NCBI RefSeq assembly: GCF_000007345.1
Contig: NC_003552.1
Location: forward strand, 3,038,001-3,102,000
Source: Methanosarcina acetivorans C2A
GTDB lineage: Archaea; Halobacteriota; Methanosarcinia; Methanosarcinales; Methanosarcinaceae
Reading direction: 5' to 3'
DNA: 64,000 bases
Shown: one piece after another, positions 35,304 through 45,027 of the stretch
How the letters are laid out: each line of letters begins with the position of its first letter
Numbering within the stretch: position 1 is the stretch's first letter
Position numbers and translations under genes: made by a program
The notes under the pieces: model-generated
What the model saw: only the letters and a program-made list of their open reading frames with translations
What the model was told of the DNA's origin: nothing
Databases searched by the model: none

Positions 35304-36965
35304 TCATGCTTTATGCAAGTTGTAGAACGTATCTGGACAGATAACGCCATAGTACACGTTGTATGTCCAGCCCTCATATTTCTTATTGTAAGGTTGGATC
35401 AGGTTCATGGAGTACAGCGCTATCTGGGGCATTTCCTCCGCGTAGTATTCTTGGATGTCCGCCGCAAGCACCTTTTTCTTATCTCTGTCCTGCATTTGCA
35501 GCAGGCCGTCAAGGATGGCATCGTACCTAGAATCGTTTACCATCGACCACCCATAATACCTTGTGGCAACGTAACCGCTCCCGTAGCCGGCACCCATGTT
35601 CATGCCCCAGAAAGTAGTACCCGCGAGGCCCATATCAAATGTCTTACGCACGTCCATCGTATCCCAGAAAGTGCTGCTGTCGAGTGGCCTCAGCTCCACG
35701 TTCATGCCCACGGAGGCGAAGTATTTCTTGATTATTTCGCCGAGCCTCACCTGGTCAGATTTACTGGAGTCCATGACCAGATCTAACACGATCTTTTTTT
35801 CGTCGGGGGTTTCCCTGAACCCATCTCCATCAATGTCCTTGAACCCGATCGAGTCGAGCATGGACTTCGACTTGTTGACATCGTAAGTCAGCTTCCTTGT
35901 GTCCACATAGTATAGCGTACCGTTCGGGACGAAGCCGGCGTCAGGCATTTGACCGTAACCTGCAGTGAACAGGTTCAGTATCTCGGCGTAGTTGATGGCA
36001 TAGCTCAAGGCCTGCCGTAAGTCTTTATTGTCGAGCGGTGTGTGATTGGTGTTGATCCAGAGTACATTGCCGAGAGTGCGCGAATCCACTATCATGTAGC
36101 CTAGATTATCGTTTTTCATCAGGTTCGGTACATGGTAATAGTCCACACCCTTGGCATACGTGTAAGGAGCATCGATCTCACCTTTTTGGAGTGCCATCAT
36201 CATGGTCTCCGGGTTCTTAAAGAGCTTGATCTCAATGACGTCTACCGCGGGCTTGCCTCTCCAGTATTGATCGTAGGCTTTATAGGTGATGATGCCGGCA
36301 TTCTTGTCAAAGTTATCGAACATGTATGGACCGGTACCGATAAGCGCTTTTTTATCGTCATACCTTTTGGGATCCGCCACGTCCTCAAATACATGCTCAG
36401 GCACGGCTTTAGCTGCTACTGCCATCGTTGTCAGGAAATTATAGTCAGGGTCTTTGAGATTATAAATGACGGTGTACGGGTCAGGCGTCTCGATCGAATC
36501 GATGTTGCCAAAGATCGATTCCCACGAGTCGGTGTTTTCCTTAGAAAAATCGACCGAATACTTGAAATCTCTGGACGTCACAGACACCCCGTCATGCCAT
36601 GTTACGTTATTCCTCAAGTGAAAAACCCATCTCTTGAAGTCAGTGGTCTCCCATGACTCAGCGATCTCAGGAACAACCTCCCCGTCCTTGTCGAATCGAA
36701 TCAGCCCATAGTTCGTCAGCAGCCAGAAAAAGCTGCTGAGACCGCGATCAAAATAGTTGACACTATTTACTTCTGCAACATTTCCCAGGACTAGCTTAGA
36801 AACGGTCTCGTCTCCAGTATTGACATTTCCGTCATCTGATTTCGTGCCAGTTACGATCAGGAACAGGCTGACGAGTATAAGTAACACGACTATGCCCACT
36901 GCAGATCTCGTTAGCGACTTGTTCGGTTTGCTCAAATTATTGTCTCCTGTAAATTCTATTTTCAT
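35304..36965 (-). CDS. Family 5 (peptide/nickel type) ABC solute-binding protein
   Basis: About 550 residues. An N-terminal membrane helix (VGIVVLLILVSLFLIV) lacks the lipobox Cys of its paralogues, so it is probably an uncleaved anchor or a type I signal. Diagnostic blocks are KLVLGNVAEVN, HLRNNVTWHDGVSVTSRDFKYSVDF, LIGTGPYMFDNFD and RQALSYAINYAEIL. ATG 36965 has no ribosome site, whereas the TTG at 36935 has GGAG about eight bases upstream and gives a more typical N-terminus. It lies 109 bp after the DppF-type gene and may be read through from the transporter operon. It is most similar in motif spelling to the 45.0-46.6 kb paralogue. Confidence 0.9.
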   Translation of the reverse strand: MKIEFTGDNNLSKPNKSLTRSAVGIVVLLILVSLFLIVTGTKSDDGNVNTGDETVSKLVLGNVAEVNSVNYFDRGLSSFFWLLTNYGLIRFDKDGEVVPEIAESWETTDFKRWVFHLRNNVTWHDGVSVTSRDFKYSVDFSKENTDSWESIFGNIDSIETPDPYTVIYNLKDPDYNFLTTMAVAAKAVPEHVFEDVADPKRYDDKKALIGTGPYMFDNFDKNAGIITYKAYDQYWRGKPAVDVIEIKLFKNPETMMMALQKGEIDAPYTYAKGVDYYHVPNLMKNDNLGYMIVDSRTLGNVLWINTNHTPLDNKDLRQALSYAINYAEILNLFTAGYGQMPDAGFVPNGTLYYVDTRKLTYDVNKSKSMLDSIGFKDIDGDGFRETPDEKKIVLDLVMDSSKSDQVRLGEIIKKYFASVGMNVELRPLDSSTFWDTMDVRKTFDMGLAGTTFWGMNMGAGYGSGYVATRYYGWSMVNDSRYDAILDGLLQMQDRDKKKVLAADIQEYYAEEMPQIALYSMNLIQPYNKKYEGWTYNVYYGVICPDTFYNLHKA

Positions 36966-37074
36966 TATTTACGGGTGATATCTAGTGTAGGAGGCACTCT
37001 GGTCGATAGTCTGCGCCGGCCAATTTGTCCAGATACGGGATGAACAAGTATAGACCCCCGAGCATTGCAATGAG

Positions 37075-37839
37075 TCAAATTGTGTCGTGACAGTCTGCGA
37101 TAAGTTTATGCAAGTAAGGCGTTGATGGATCTGTAAAGATCTTATCCGCTGTACCTTCTTCGATAATCCTCCCTTCTTTCATTACCAGTACTCTGTCACA
37201 CATCGCTCGTACGACCTCAAGGTCGTGAGAGATGAACAACATGCCCATATTGTCCTCTCTGGCCTTCTTCTTCAAAAGCTGCAGGATATGAGCCTGCACC
37301 GAGACGTCCAGCATCGAAGTGGGCTCGTCCAGCACGAGATAGCTGGGCTTGAACGCGAACACGCGCGTCAACACGGCCCGCTGGATTTCGCCCCCGCTCA
37401 CCTGGTTCGGATACCTGTCAATGATATCAAGCGGCAGGTTCGCCTCATCCGCCAGCTGTTCCAGCAGAGTCTGATGCTCACTTTTAGGGATGCTGAGCCT
37501 GTTGAATGCCTCCCGAATGGAATCCATTAGTGTGAAATGCGGGTCCAGGGCACTTTCCGGGTGCTGGAAAATGATCTGGATCTTCTGGCGATACTCCCGG
37601 AACTGCCGCTCGGACAGTTCGGTTACGTCTTTCCCGTCGAGGAAGATGCAGCCCCCGGATGGCTGCAGCAACCTGACTGCCAGCCGTCCGAGCGTGGATT
37701 TGCCACACCCGCTTTCGCCGACCAGCCCCAGGATCTCCCCTTCTTTCAACCGGAAGGACACACAGTCCACAGCTACCTTCTGGTTCCTCCCCATGAAGCA
37801 GGTCCGAAAAATTTTCGATATACCTGCCAGCTCAAGCAT
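37075..37839 (-). CDS. DppF/OppF-type ABC transporter ATPase
   Basis: A 254-residue ATPase with Walker A GESGCGKST, Q-loop IIFQHPESALDPHF, signature VSGGEIQRA, Walker B LVLDEPTSMLD and H-loop ISHDLEV: a complete site. It lacks the long C-terminal Cys-containing extension of many DppF/OppF proteins, which is usual for the nickel-type NikE subset. The ATG overlaps the preceding DppD gene by eight bases. With DppD it energises the DppB/DppC permease for uptake of a peptide, nickel complex or metallophore. Confidence 0.92.
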   Translation of the reverse strand: MLELAGISKIFRTCFMGRNQKVAVDCVSFRLKEGEILGLVGESGCGKSTLGRLAVRLLQPSGGCIFLDGKDVTELSERQFREYRQKIQIIFQHPESALDPHFTLMDSIREAFNRLSIPKSEHQTLLEQLADEANLPLDIIDRYPNQVSGGEIQRAVLTRVFAFKPSYLVLDEPTSMLDVSVQAHILQLLKKKAREDNMGMLFISHDLEVVRAMCDRVLVMKEGRIIEEGTADKIFTDPSTPYLHKLIADCHDTI

Positions 37840-38758
37840 AATGGCACCTCACCATGCGATAGTCTTCTATCTTCCGGAGCAGCGGGTGACGACCGCATTC
37901 GCTACGGACACGATCACAGCGATCCCTGAACCGGCACCCTTCGGACGTATGCGAGCCGATGGTATGCCGGCCAGGAATGGGCTTCATGCCCCGGGAGGGC
38001 TGGGCGTCGATGAGGCCCCTGGTGTAGTGGTGTGTGGGCTGCTCCAGCACCACCCGGGTAGGTCCGATCTCGACAATCTCTCCGGAATACATGACTGCGA
38101 TCCGTTTACACATTGCCGCCGCTTTGAAGTCGTGCGTGATCATTATAAGGGTCGACCCTGTAGTCATCTTCTGGAGCATATACAGTATGTTCTTCCGGGA
38201 GAGTGCGTCCAGGCCTTTTGTGGGCTCATCCGCGATGATCAGATCGGGCTCAGTCGAAGTTGACATGGCTATGAGCGCACGCTCGCACATGCCACCCGAC
38301 ATGCGGTGGGGGTACGAATTGAAGATGGCACGGGGATCAGGGAAACCGACGCGCTCCAGATACGTCAGGGCTCTCTGCTCAGCCTCCCTGCCGTGCGCAA
38401 CGCCAGCTTTTTCAATCAGTTCGGTAATCTGCGTCCCGATCCTGATGACCGGGTTGAACGATGCGGAAGGACTTTGCGGCACCAGCGAGATTGCCTTTCC
38501 TCTCAGCTCCAACAGTTCTTCGCGGGACATGGCATAGACCTCCCGTCCGCGATAGATGACGCTGCCCTTGACAACTGCGATGTCGTCCAGCAATCTCATT
38601 GTAGCGTGGCCCAGCACGGATTTTCCGCAGCCAGACTCGCCCACGATGGCAAGTGTATCGAACTCCTCCACATCGAGATCGATGCCTTCGATAGCCTTGA
38701 AGGGCCCCTGCAGCGTGTCAAACGTCACCGACAGGTCTCTTACTTTGAGGAGGCTCAT
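37832..38758 (-). CDS. DppD/OppD-type ABC transporter ATPase
   Basis: A 308-residue ATPase with Walker A GESGCGKSV, Q-loop LVPQSPSASFNPV, Walker B LIIADEPTKGLD and H-loop ITHDFKA. The signature motif reads MSGGMCERAL, with Glu where Gln is usual and Met for Leu. The C-terminal Cys region (CRFRDRCDRVRSEC) is the oligopeptide/dipeptide C-terminal motif, which can hold an Fe-S cluster in relatives. Its ATG overlaps the permease stop (TGATG). It forms a heterodimer with the next gene. Confidence 0.92.
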   Translation of the reverse strand: MSLLKVRDLSVTFDTLQGPFKAIEGIDLDVEEFDTLAIVGESGCGKSVLGHATMRLLDDIAVVKGSVIYRGREVYAMSREELLELRGKAISLVPQSPSASFNPVIRIGTQITELIEKAGVAHGREAEQRALTYLERVGFPDPRAIFNSYPHRMSGGMCERALIAMSTSTEPDLIIADEPTKGLDALSRKNILYMLQKMTTGSTLIMITHDFKAAAMCKRIAVMYSGEIVEIGPTRVVLEQPTHHYTRGLIDAQPSRGMKPIPGRHTIGSHTSEGCRFRDRCDRVRSECGRHPLLRKIEDYRMVRCHYA

Positions 38759-39711
38759 CAGATCAACTCCAGTATCTTACTGGTCTTCCTTCTCTCCATG
38801 GTGAGCATAATGAAGGCCAGCACAGTGATGCATATCATTAGGCCTGGCGGCAGATACCACCACCACATGTCGTTGGCGAAGCCACCCCGACTGAATGCGA
38901 AATGGATCATCTCACCCCAGCTGATGTTCAGGGGATCGCCAAGGCCCAGGAAACTGAGCGATGCCTCCGACAGCATTGCTGAGGCAACGGCCAGCGAAAA
39001 TTTGGCATAGATGATATCCTTTGTGTTGACCAGGACGTGCCTGCTTATGATATAAAGGTCAGAGTAGCCGAGCGCCCGGGTGGACTCGATGAACTGCATT
39101 TCCCGCACCTGCAGCACTCGAGAATGTACCAGCCGAGCGGTCGAACACCACCAGAGGAGTCCGACCACCAGGATGATGTTCCACATACTTGCATTGAGGT
39201 AGGCAGTCAGAATAATCATGAGAGGCAGGCCCGGGATGAGCAGGAACACATCTGTCACGCCCATCAACAGCTCCTCCGTCCAACCCCGGAAGTAGCCAGC
39301 GAAAACACCTACAGTCACGCCGATTATGATGGAAATAATTCCTGCCAGGAAGCCGATAGTCAGGGACACCCTCGTCCCGTAGATCAGCTCTGAGAATACA
39401 TCCTGGCCCAGGTCGTTCGTCCCGAGTATGTGCTCAGACGATGGCAATTGATAGGGAATACCTGTCTGTTTCGGGTCGTGCGGTGCCAGGTAAGGTGCTA
39501 AGAGGGCTACCAGCACCAAGGCTGTCAGCAGGAAAATGCCGAAGGACCGCAACGGATTACGGGTCAGGCTTTTTATGCCTGTGTCGTTGATGTGCTTGAA
39601 GGTGTTATCGGGTAGTGATAGTTCCAAAGGATTGGACCTCCAGGTCGGCAGTCTTATACGGGAATCGAATTGGTATCCGATCAGACGCTTGTCGCTATAC
39701 AGTATGATCAA
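38758..39711 (-). CDS. DppC/NikC-type ABC permease
   Basis: A 317-residue permease. After a variable N-terminus it has the DppC-type helix (GIFLLTALVLVALLAPYLAP), the LGTNDLGQDVFSELIYGTRVSL block and five more helices. The EAA-like coupling loop is ESTRALGYSDLYIISRHVL, and SLSFLGLGDP follows. The start at 39711 is a TTG with no good Shine-Dalgarno, and a downstream start before the first helix is possible. It pairs with the DppB-type permease 36 bp upstream. It is the only DppC-type gene in the island although two DppB-type genes exist, so one permease set is incomplete. Confidence 0.9.
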   Translation of the reverse strand: MIILYSDKRLIGYQFDSRIRLPTWRSNPLELSLPDNTFKHINDTGIKSLTRNPLRSFGIFLLTALVLVALLAPYLAPHDPKQTGIPYQLPSSEHILGTNDLGQDVFSELIYGTRVSLTIGFLAGIISIIIGVTVGVFAGYFRGWTEELLMGVTDVFLLIPGLPLMIILTAYLNASMWNIILVVGLLWWCSTARLVHSRVLQVREMQFIESTRALGYSDLYIISRHVLVNTKDIIYAKFSLAVASAMLSEASLSFLGLGDPLNISWGEMIHFAFSRGGFANDMWWWYLPPGLMICITVLAFIMLTMERRKTSKILELI

Positions 39712-39746
39712 ATCATTGGTGATCTTGTTTTTAGTTAGCCGGGGCT

Positions 39747-40742
39747 TCAGGTCGTAGCACTCTTATTGTCACCTACCCGCGGGTCTACGATCCCGTAAAG
39801 CATTTCGGCTAAGAAATTCATCGTGATGACGAAGATCGTCATGACCAAAAACGCCCCCTGCAGGACGGGATAATCCCTTTTCATGACTGCCTCGTAGATG
39901 AGGCTGCCCATGCCGGGCAGGGAAAATACCACCTCGATCAGCAATGCACCCGTCACCATGTATGAGATGTTGAGTGCGATCCAGCTGATGAATTGGGGAA
40001 GGATGCACCGGAGCACGTGGCGGAACATGATCGATCGCTCCGTCAGTCCCTTCGATCCGGCCACGAAAACGAAGTATTCGTTACGGACCTGGACTATCGA
40101 GTTTTTCACGATAAAGAACGTATAGGAAAGTTCGTACAACGTCAGGACCACGATAGGCAGGCACATGTGCCATGCCGTGTCGAGGTAGTACTCCATACCA
40201 GATATGCCACCGGTCGAAAGGTTGCTGAGCGGGAACCAGCGGAGCTGGAACCCGAAAAAGGTCAGGAAGAGCATCCCGAGTAGGAACGTCGGGGTCGCGA
40301 ATATGATCAGGTTTACGGCAGTCAGCATCCAGTCGATTTTTCCGCCGTGCCAGTATCCTGCGAAGGTGCCCATGGCGAGGGCCAGCAGGTTGCCAATCAC
40401 GATCGACGGGAAGATGATCAGCAGCGTCCAGAAGAGCTTTTCGCCTATCATGTCGGCCACATTTTTATGGGTCACCAGCGAAAAGCCCAGATCGAGGTGT
40501 GCGAGCATGTAGAAATACTTCACGTATTGCACGTGCAGCGGATCGTTCAGGCCGTAGCGATCCCGCAGTGCCTGTATCGTCGAATCGTCTACGTAGCGGT
40601 TCTGGTGGACCATCGTCTGGATCGGGTCTCCCGGCATCATTCGGGGCAGGAGAAAGTTGACGGACAGGATGATGAAAATGACTAGCGCATAACGTAGGGA
40701 CTTATGAAGCAGAAAAGCCTTTTTTTCTCCAATTTTTGCCAT
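39747..40742 (-). CDS. DppB/NikB-type ABC permease
   Basis: About 331 residues from the preferred start. The N-terminal helix ends in FLLPRMMPGDPIQ, then come DRYGLNDPLHVQYVKYF and LDLGFSLVTHKNVADMI. The permease core has the coupling loop VAGSKGLTERSIMFRHVLR and the C-terminal VFSLPGMGSLIYEAVMKRDYPVLQG. A frame extending to 40856 overlaps the previous gene and looks artificial; ATG 40742 has GGTGG upstream and gives a standard N-terminus. It lies 44 bp after the solute-binding gene. It partners the DppC gene downstream. Confidence 0.92.
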   Translation of the reverse strand: MAKIGEKKAFLLHKSLRYALVIFIILSVNFLLPRMMPGDPIQTMVHQNRYVDDSTIQALRDRYGLNDPLHVQYVKYFYMLAHLDLGFSLVTHKNVADMIGEKLFWTLLIIFPSIVIGNLLALAMGTFAGYWHGGKIDWMLTAVNLIIFATPTFLLGMLFLTFFGFQLRWFPLSNLSTGGISGMEYYLDTAWHMCLPIVVLTLYELSYTFFIVKNSIVQVRNEYFVFVAGSKGLTERSIMFRHVLRCILPQFISWIALNISYMVTGALLIEVVFSLPGMGSLIYEAVMKRDYPVLQGAFLVMTIFVITMNFLAEMLYGIVDPRVGDNKSATT

Positions 40743-40786
40743 AGCTTTGCCACCGGGAAAAAGAAAAAGGCTCCTTGAGGGACCGT

Positions 40787-42394
40787 TCATTTCGTCTGGT
40801 TGATGCTGTACATCGTCTCGAGGTTGAAGATGCCCCAGATGTAGTGGTATTTCCATCCCTCGTACTCGTTCGAATAAGGCTGGATCTCATTTCTCGTGTA
40901 CAGCGGCAGTGACGGCAGTTTGTCGGCGTAATAATGCTGCATGTCCGCGAGTATCTTCGCTGTGCCTGCCTGGTCGTTCGTTTTAATCAGCTCATCGACC
41001 ATGGTCGTGTATTCTGGATCGGTCACCGCTGCCCAGCCCCAGCTCCGGGCGTCGAAAGCTCCGGTCCAGTAGCCGGCGTAGTCGGTCAGCATCCAGGTCC
41101 TCGCTTCTCCCAGCCAGAGATCGAAGTCCTCCTTGGTTTCAACCAGGTCCCACTTTGTCGGGTTGTCGAGGTACACTAGTTTGATGTCGATCCCGACATT
41201 GTTGAAGTACTTCTTCAGCAGCTGGCCGATCCGGTAGTTGTCACTCGAGGTGTCCTCCGGCCCCATCAATATTTTCGGCTGGAACTTCTTGCCATCGGGC
41301 ATTTCGCGGAATCCGTCCCCGTCGGTGTCCTTGTACCCAAGGGCGTCCAGCATGGCAATCGACTTGTCCTTGTCGAACGCCATCTTCCGCGTCTCGATGT
41401 GGTTGGGTGCGCTGGCCGGGATGAAGCCGGCGTCGGCCACCTCGCCGAAACCTCCATTGATGAGCCGGTTGATCTCGCTATAGTCGATGGCGTAGCTCAA
41501 CGCGATCCTCAGATCTGCGCTGCTGTATGGGGTCCGGTTGTTATTGAAATAGATAACCTTGGCGACTGCCGGCGGGCTATATATGTCCACTTTCAGGTTC
41601 TTATTGGACAAAATATTGGAGAGGTAATAGTAGTCGATGTTGCCACCATAGATGTACGGCAGGTCGATTTCTCCGTTCTGTAGCGCCAACATCATGACGT
41701 CCTTGGTCTTGTAGGTCCTGATCTCTATAACATCGACGTTGGGCTTTTTGCCCCAGTAATTGTCGTTGACCTTATACGTCAGGACGCCTGCCTGCTTGTC
41801 AAAGTTTACGAACGAAAACGGCCCGCCGCTCAATGATGCCAGTTTGTCGGCGTACTTCAGCGGATCATCGATGCTCTGGAACACGTGCTTCGGGATGACG
41901 GGCGATTCCATATCTTCCAGGAAGCTCTTGAATGGCCCATTGAGCTTGATCACCACTGTGTGGTCGTCGGGAGTGTCCACTGAATCCACGTAAGACCATG
42001 ATGCGCTAAATGTCGGGTGTTTCGCCACCCGGTATTCCATCATGAACTTGACATCCTCTGCGGTGATCGGTACTCCGTCTTCCCAGACGGCACTCTTGTT
42101 GAGATGGAACGTCCAGGTCGTCCCGTTTATATTTTCCCACGAGTCGGCGAGAAACGGCATGATCTCACCCTTCTCGTTGACGGTGATCAGGCTCGGGCGG
42201 CATAACAATTCGGTGAAAACGCCGAAGTTGGTATCCCCGAGGTTGATGTCTGCGGGGATCAGCGTCGTGCCGATTACCAGTTTCGTCGTCGTCTCGATAG
42301 GCTTCGAATCGGTGCCCTTCGTACCTGTACAACCTGCAACGATTAGGCTCAGTATCAATAAGCATAAAACTACGAATATCGTCTTTTGTCTCAT
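40787..42394 (-). CDS. Family 5 (peptide/nickel type) ABC solute-binding lipoprotein
   Basis: A 535-residue protein with a lipoprotein signal peptide (LLILSLIVAGC). Blocks are KLVIGTTLIPADINLGDTNF, HLNKSAVWEDGVPITAEDVKFM, GGPFSFVNFDKQAGVL, YFNNNRTPYSSADLRIALSY and LYTRNEIQPYSNEYEGW. GGAGGG about eight bases before ATG 42394 supports the start. It is the first gene of the complete SBP-DppB-DppC-DppD-DppF operon and therefore its cognate receptor. A 200-bp AT-rich region with TTGTAAC words lies upstream. Confidence 0.93.
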   Translation of the reverse strand: MRQKTIFVVLCLLILSLIVAGCTGTKGTDSKPIETTTKLVIGTTLIPADINLGDTNFGVFTELLCRPSLITVNEKGEIMPFLADSWENINGTTWTFHLNKSAVWEDGVPITAEDVKFMMEYRVAKHPTFSASWSYVDSVDTPDDHTVVIKLNGPFKSFLEDMESPVIPKHVFQSIDDPLKYADKLASLSGGPFSFVNFDKQAGVLTYKVNDNYWGKKPNVDVIEIRTYKTKDVMMLALQNGEIDLPYIYGGNIDYYYLSNILSNKNLKVDIYSPPAVAKVIYFNNNRTPYSSADLRIALSYAIDYSEINRLINGGFGEVADAGFIPASAPNHIETRKMAFDKDKSIAMLDALGYKDTDGDGFREMPDGKKFQPKILMGPEDTSSDNYRIGQLLKKYFNNVGIDIKLVYLDNPTKWDLVETKEDFDLWLGEARTWMLTDYAGYWTGAFDARSWGWAAVTDPEYTTMVDELIKTNDQAGTAKILADMQHYYADKLPSLPLYTRNEIQPYSNEYEGWKYHYIWGIFNLETMYSINQTK

Positions 42395-42597
42395 CTCATG
42401 CCCTCCCCCGTATCTATAACGGTCTTCCGGCAGATTGTAAAGCGAACGTAAAGCTTGATACTATTTGCAGTTATGGTTGATCGTATTAATAATTTTTCTT
42501 TTGTAACAATAATTAGTAAAATATTGTAATTATTTAATTTTTTATGTTAAATTATTAAGAATTATTCATATTTCATCATACTTGTTAATATTTTTAT

Positions 42598-43094
42598 ATG
42601 TCTGACCTGGATAATACTATCTGGCTGGTGGAGCTTGACGAAAAAAAATGATACGTCATCACCTCCGTGGTATGTCCGATCGTAAGTGAGGTACTGGGCT
42701 TGATGCCCTTCGTCATCATATACCTCGTGATCGTGAACTACTCGCCGTTCCTTTCGATCGTTCCGGGATCATGGAGCTGGCGCTGCTGACCAGGATCATA
42801 TTCCCCCGGTTCATCTGCTCGATAGTGATGCCGGGCATACTGTTGCTGGTCTTGCTCACGGTCGCCTGGCGGCTGGCCGGGATTATCCTGGCATCGGTTC
42901 TCGTTGCCGTTCCCCTGCTGATGTGGACTCAGCAGATGGTGGTCCGTTTCGCCCGGCTGGAAGTTCGGGAGCATGAGATCCGTACAGGGGAGAGAGGTGC
43001 CTGCGATCCGCCCGTTGCCGACTTATTTTTGACTCCCTCTGTTCTCGGATTGGCCGGCCCGTGGCAGGTCTCTAGGTATTACCCGAAAAACTAG
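42598..43094 (+). pseudogene. Broken multi-spanning membrane protein gene
   Basis: On the plus strand, ATG 42598 (just after a TTTTTATATG box) opens MSDLDNTIWLVELDEKK, then TGA at 42649. The same frame continues open with VITSVVCPIVSEVLGLMPFV and IIYLVIVNYSPFLSIVPGSW. It next shifts into the frame of ATG 42771: ELALLTRIIFPRFICSIVMP and two long hydrophobic segments, then a charged tail. One nonsense and one frameshift mutation separate three protein-like pieces. The family is unknown. It runs opposite to the flanking transporter genes, so it is an interloper or older host gene. Confidence 0.5.
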
Positions 43095-43124
43095 AAGGCA
43101 ATTGTCGAAGACTGGTTCCGCGAT

Positions 43125-44129
43125 TCAGACCAGGCTCCCGCCTCTGCTCGCATCGCTTATCCTCGGATCGGCGAGGCCGTATAGCACGTCTGCCAGGAAA
43201 TTGGCGGCCAGAACAAAGATCGTCAGGAAGACGAATGCCCCTTGCAGGACCGGGTAGTCTCGCGACATAACCGCGTCATATATAAGCGTGCCCATGCCGT
43301 TTAAAGAAAATACGATCTCTATTATCAGAGCTCCGCTCACCATGAACCCGAAATTCAGGGCCATGATACTGATGAACTGGGGAAGCACGTTCCGCATAAC
43401 GTGGCGGAGCTCAATGGTCCGTGCCGGCAGGCCTTTAGCCTTCGCTACGAAAATGAAGTACTCATCTATTATCTGGGTGATCGAGTTGCGGATGACCAGG
43501 AAAATGTATGCCGCCTCAAAGACCGCCAGAATGGTGATCGGGAGGAACAGGTGCCATCCGACATCCAACAGGTAGGCAAAGCCCTGGGTTTTGCCTGAGG
43601 ATATACTGCCCAGCGGGAACCATCCCAGGTGGAAGCTGAAGATTGTCACGACGACCATAGCGAACAAGAACGAGGGACAGGTGTACATGAATATCGAAGT
43701 CCCGGTGAGCAGTCTATCGATTTTGCTCCCGTACCTGAACCCGGCGATGGCTCCCAGAACCAGGGCAAGCAGTCCCCCGATGACAACCGACGGGAAGACG
43801 AGTACTAGAGTCCAGAAGAGCCGGTCGGAGATGAGGTCGGTTACCTTCAGGTTCTTGTGGATGGAATAGCCGAAGTCCAGGCGGCCTGCGCCCAGCATGT
43901 ACTCAATGTATTGCTCCTGGATAGGCCGATCGAGGCCGTACTGCGCCCGCAGCTCGTCCAGCATTTGCCTGTCGATGCGGACCGCTTCGTCGCCCAGCAG
44001 ATTGATCATAGGGTCGCCAAGCATGGCGCGGGGAATGGCAAAGTTAATGGTGAGAATGATCACTATTGTGATGCCATACCGTAGCGCCTTGTCAGCAAAA
44101 AAGCGCGCCTGCCCCTTAGCTTGGCTCAT
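43125..44129 (-). CDS. DppB/NikB-type ABC permease, second copy
   Basis: A 334-residue permease of normal length with the same signatures as the 39.7-kb copy: FAIPRAMLGDP, QYGLDRPIQEQYIEYM, LDFGYSIHKNLKVTDLI, coupling loop VAKAKGLPARTIELRHVMR and VFSLNGMGTLIYDAVMSRDYPVLQGAF. The ATG overlaps the methyltransferase stop by four bases (ATGA). No DppC gene follows; instead the operon ends and a broken plus-strand membrane gene begins. It could share the DppC/D/F of the neighbouring operon, or be a leftover of a deleted second transporter. Confidence 0.92.
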   Translation of the reverse strand: MSQAKGQARFFADKALRYGITIVIILTINFAIPRAMLGDPMINLLGDEAVRIDRQMLDELRAQYGLDRPIQEQYIEYMLGAGRLDFGYSIHKNLKVTDLISDRLFWTLVLVFPSVVIGGLLALVLGAIAGFRYGSKIDRLLTGTSIFMYTCPSFLFAMVVVTIFSFHLGWFPLGSISSGKTQGFAYLLDVGWHLFLPITILAVFEAAYIFLVIRNSITQIIDEYFIFVAKAKGLPARTIELRHVMRNVLPQFISIMALNFGFMVSGALIIEIVFSLNGMGTLIYDAVMSRDYPVLQGAFVFLTIFVLAANFLADVLYGLADPRISDASRGGSLV

Positions 44130-44971
44130 GTCCCGGCCCTTCCTGGCACATCCCAGCAGATAGCTGCCAGCCTGACGTGTGTCTTTACCTCGAATAAGCC
44201 CGCATCAGACCGGGATTCGAAATATTCACGGATCAGGCGCTCACTGCGGGAATCGATCGCAGTGAAGATGCCGAAATAGGTGACATGCTGCCTGACCAGC
44301 CGGTCCACAGGTACATGTTTTGCGCGCTCCAGCTCGAACATCTCCAGCACAGGCTTTCTGTCAATTTCCCGCAACAAGTTGTATGGATAAACGTAATGAA
44401 ATGCATTGGTCGCCGGCCGTTTACCGATGACCGCCTTCCAGAGATCATTAATTGGTCCGTAGTCCGGATTCTCCCCGTAGGTGACCAGACAGCAGCTCCG
44501 GGAGGAGCACGCTTCCAGCTTCCGGAGCGTAGGCGCATCCTTTACCGCGGGAGACATGGCCGAAAAAGCGAGGTCGTATCTGCCTTCCGGCACGAGCTCT
44601 TCCCACTTTACCTGCAATGGCCGGAGCTTGGCCAGACCCCTGTGCGACGCTTCCCTCGACATCGCGGCCAGCATGGCGGCCGATGAGTCAAGGGCATCGA
44701 CTTGTCGCGCCCGTTCGGCAAATATCAGGGCATAAGTCCCAGGGCCGCAGCCGACGTCCAGCACACGGTCACTATCCCTGAATGCACCCTGTCTCGTCAG
44801 ATAACTGATGATGGCCCTGTACACGGGCTCTCCCGCGATCACATCGCACAGGTACTCGTCTGCGACCTCATCCCAGTAGCCTGCCCATGCAGCCTCATTC
44901 TGCATCCTGACCCTTCCCGGTGATTTCAGCCGGGCCTCATCCCACGCTATTTCCCATTTTGTTTTATTCAT
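44126..44971 (-). CDS. Class I SAM-dependent methyltransferase in a solute-binding/permease operon
   Basis: About 281 residues. The SAM fold is clear: motif I VLDVGCGPGTYALIFAERA, motif II VDALDSSAAMLAAM, then LAFSAMSPAVKD. The N-terminus has the family block AAWAGYWDEVADEY. ATG 44971 has GGAGG five bases upstream and is preferred. A frame extending to 45031 would overlap the previous stop by four bases but lacks a ribosome site. The gene sits between a solute-binding gene and a DppB permease. Methyltransferases in such operons may modify the transported ligand or its carrier; no substrate can be named. Confidence 0.88.
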   Translation of the reverse strand: MNKTKWEIAWDEARLKSPGRVRMQNEAAWAGYWDEVADEYLCDVIAGEPVYRAIISYLTRQGAFRDSDRVLDVGCGPGTYALIFAERARQVDALDSSAAMLAAMSREASHRGLAKLRPLQVKWEELVPEGRYDLAFSAMSPAVKDAPTLRKLEACSSRSCCLVTYGENPDYGPINDLWKAVIGKRPATNAFHYVYPYNLLREIDRKPVLEMFELERAKHVPVDRLVRQHVTYFGIFTAIDSRSERLIREYFESRSDAGLFEVKTHVRLAAICWDVPGRAGT

Positions 44972-45027
44972 AGAGCCTCCGCGATCGGACAAAGGATAAT
45001 AAAAAAATGCCCCTGAAAAGGGGGAGT

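Noticed and set aside
40743-40856. N-terminal extension of the DppB-type permease to 40856.
   Set aside because: It would overlap the receptor gene by about 70 bp with non-family sequence; ATG 40742 has GGTGG and the normal N-terminus.
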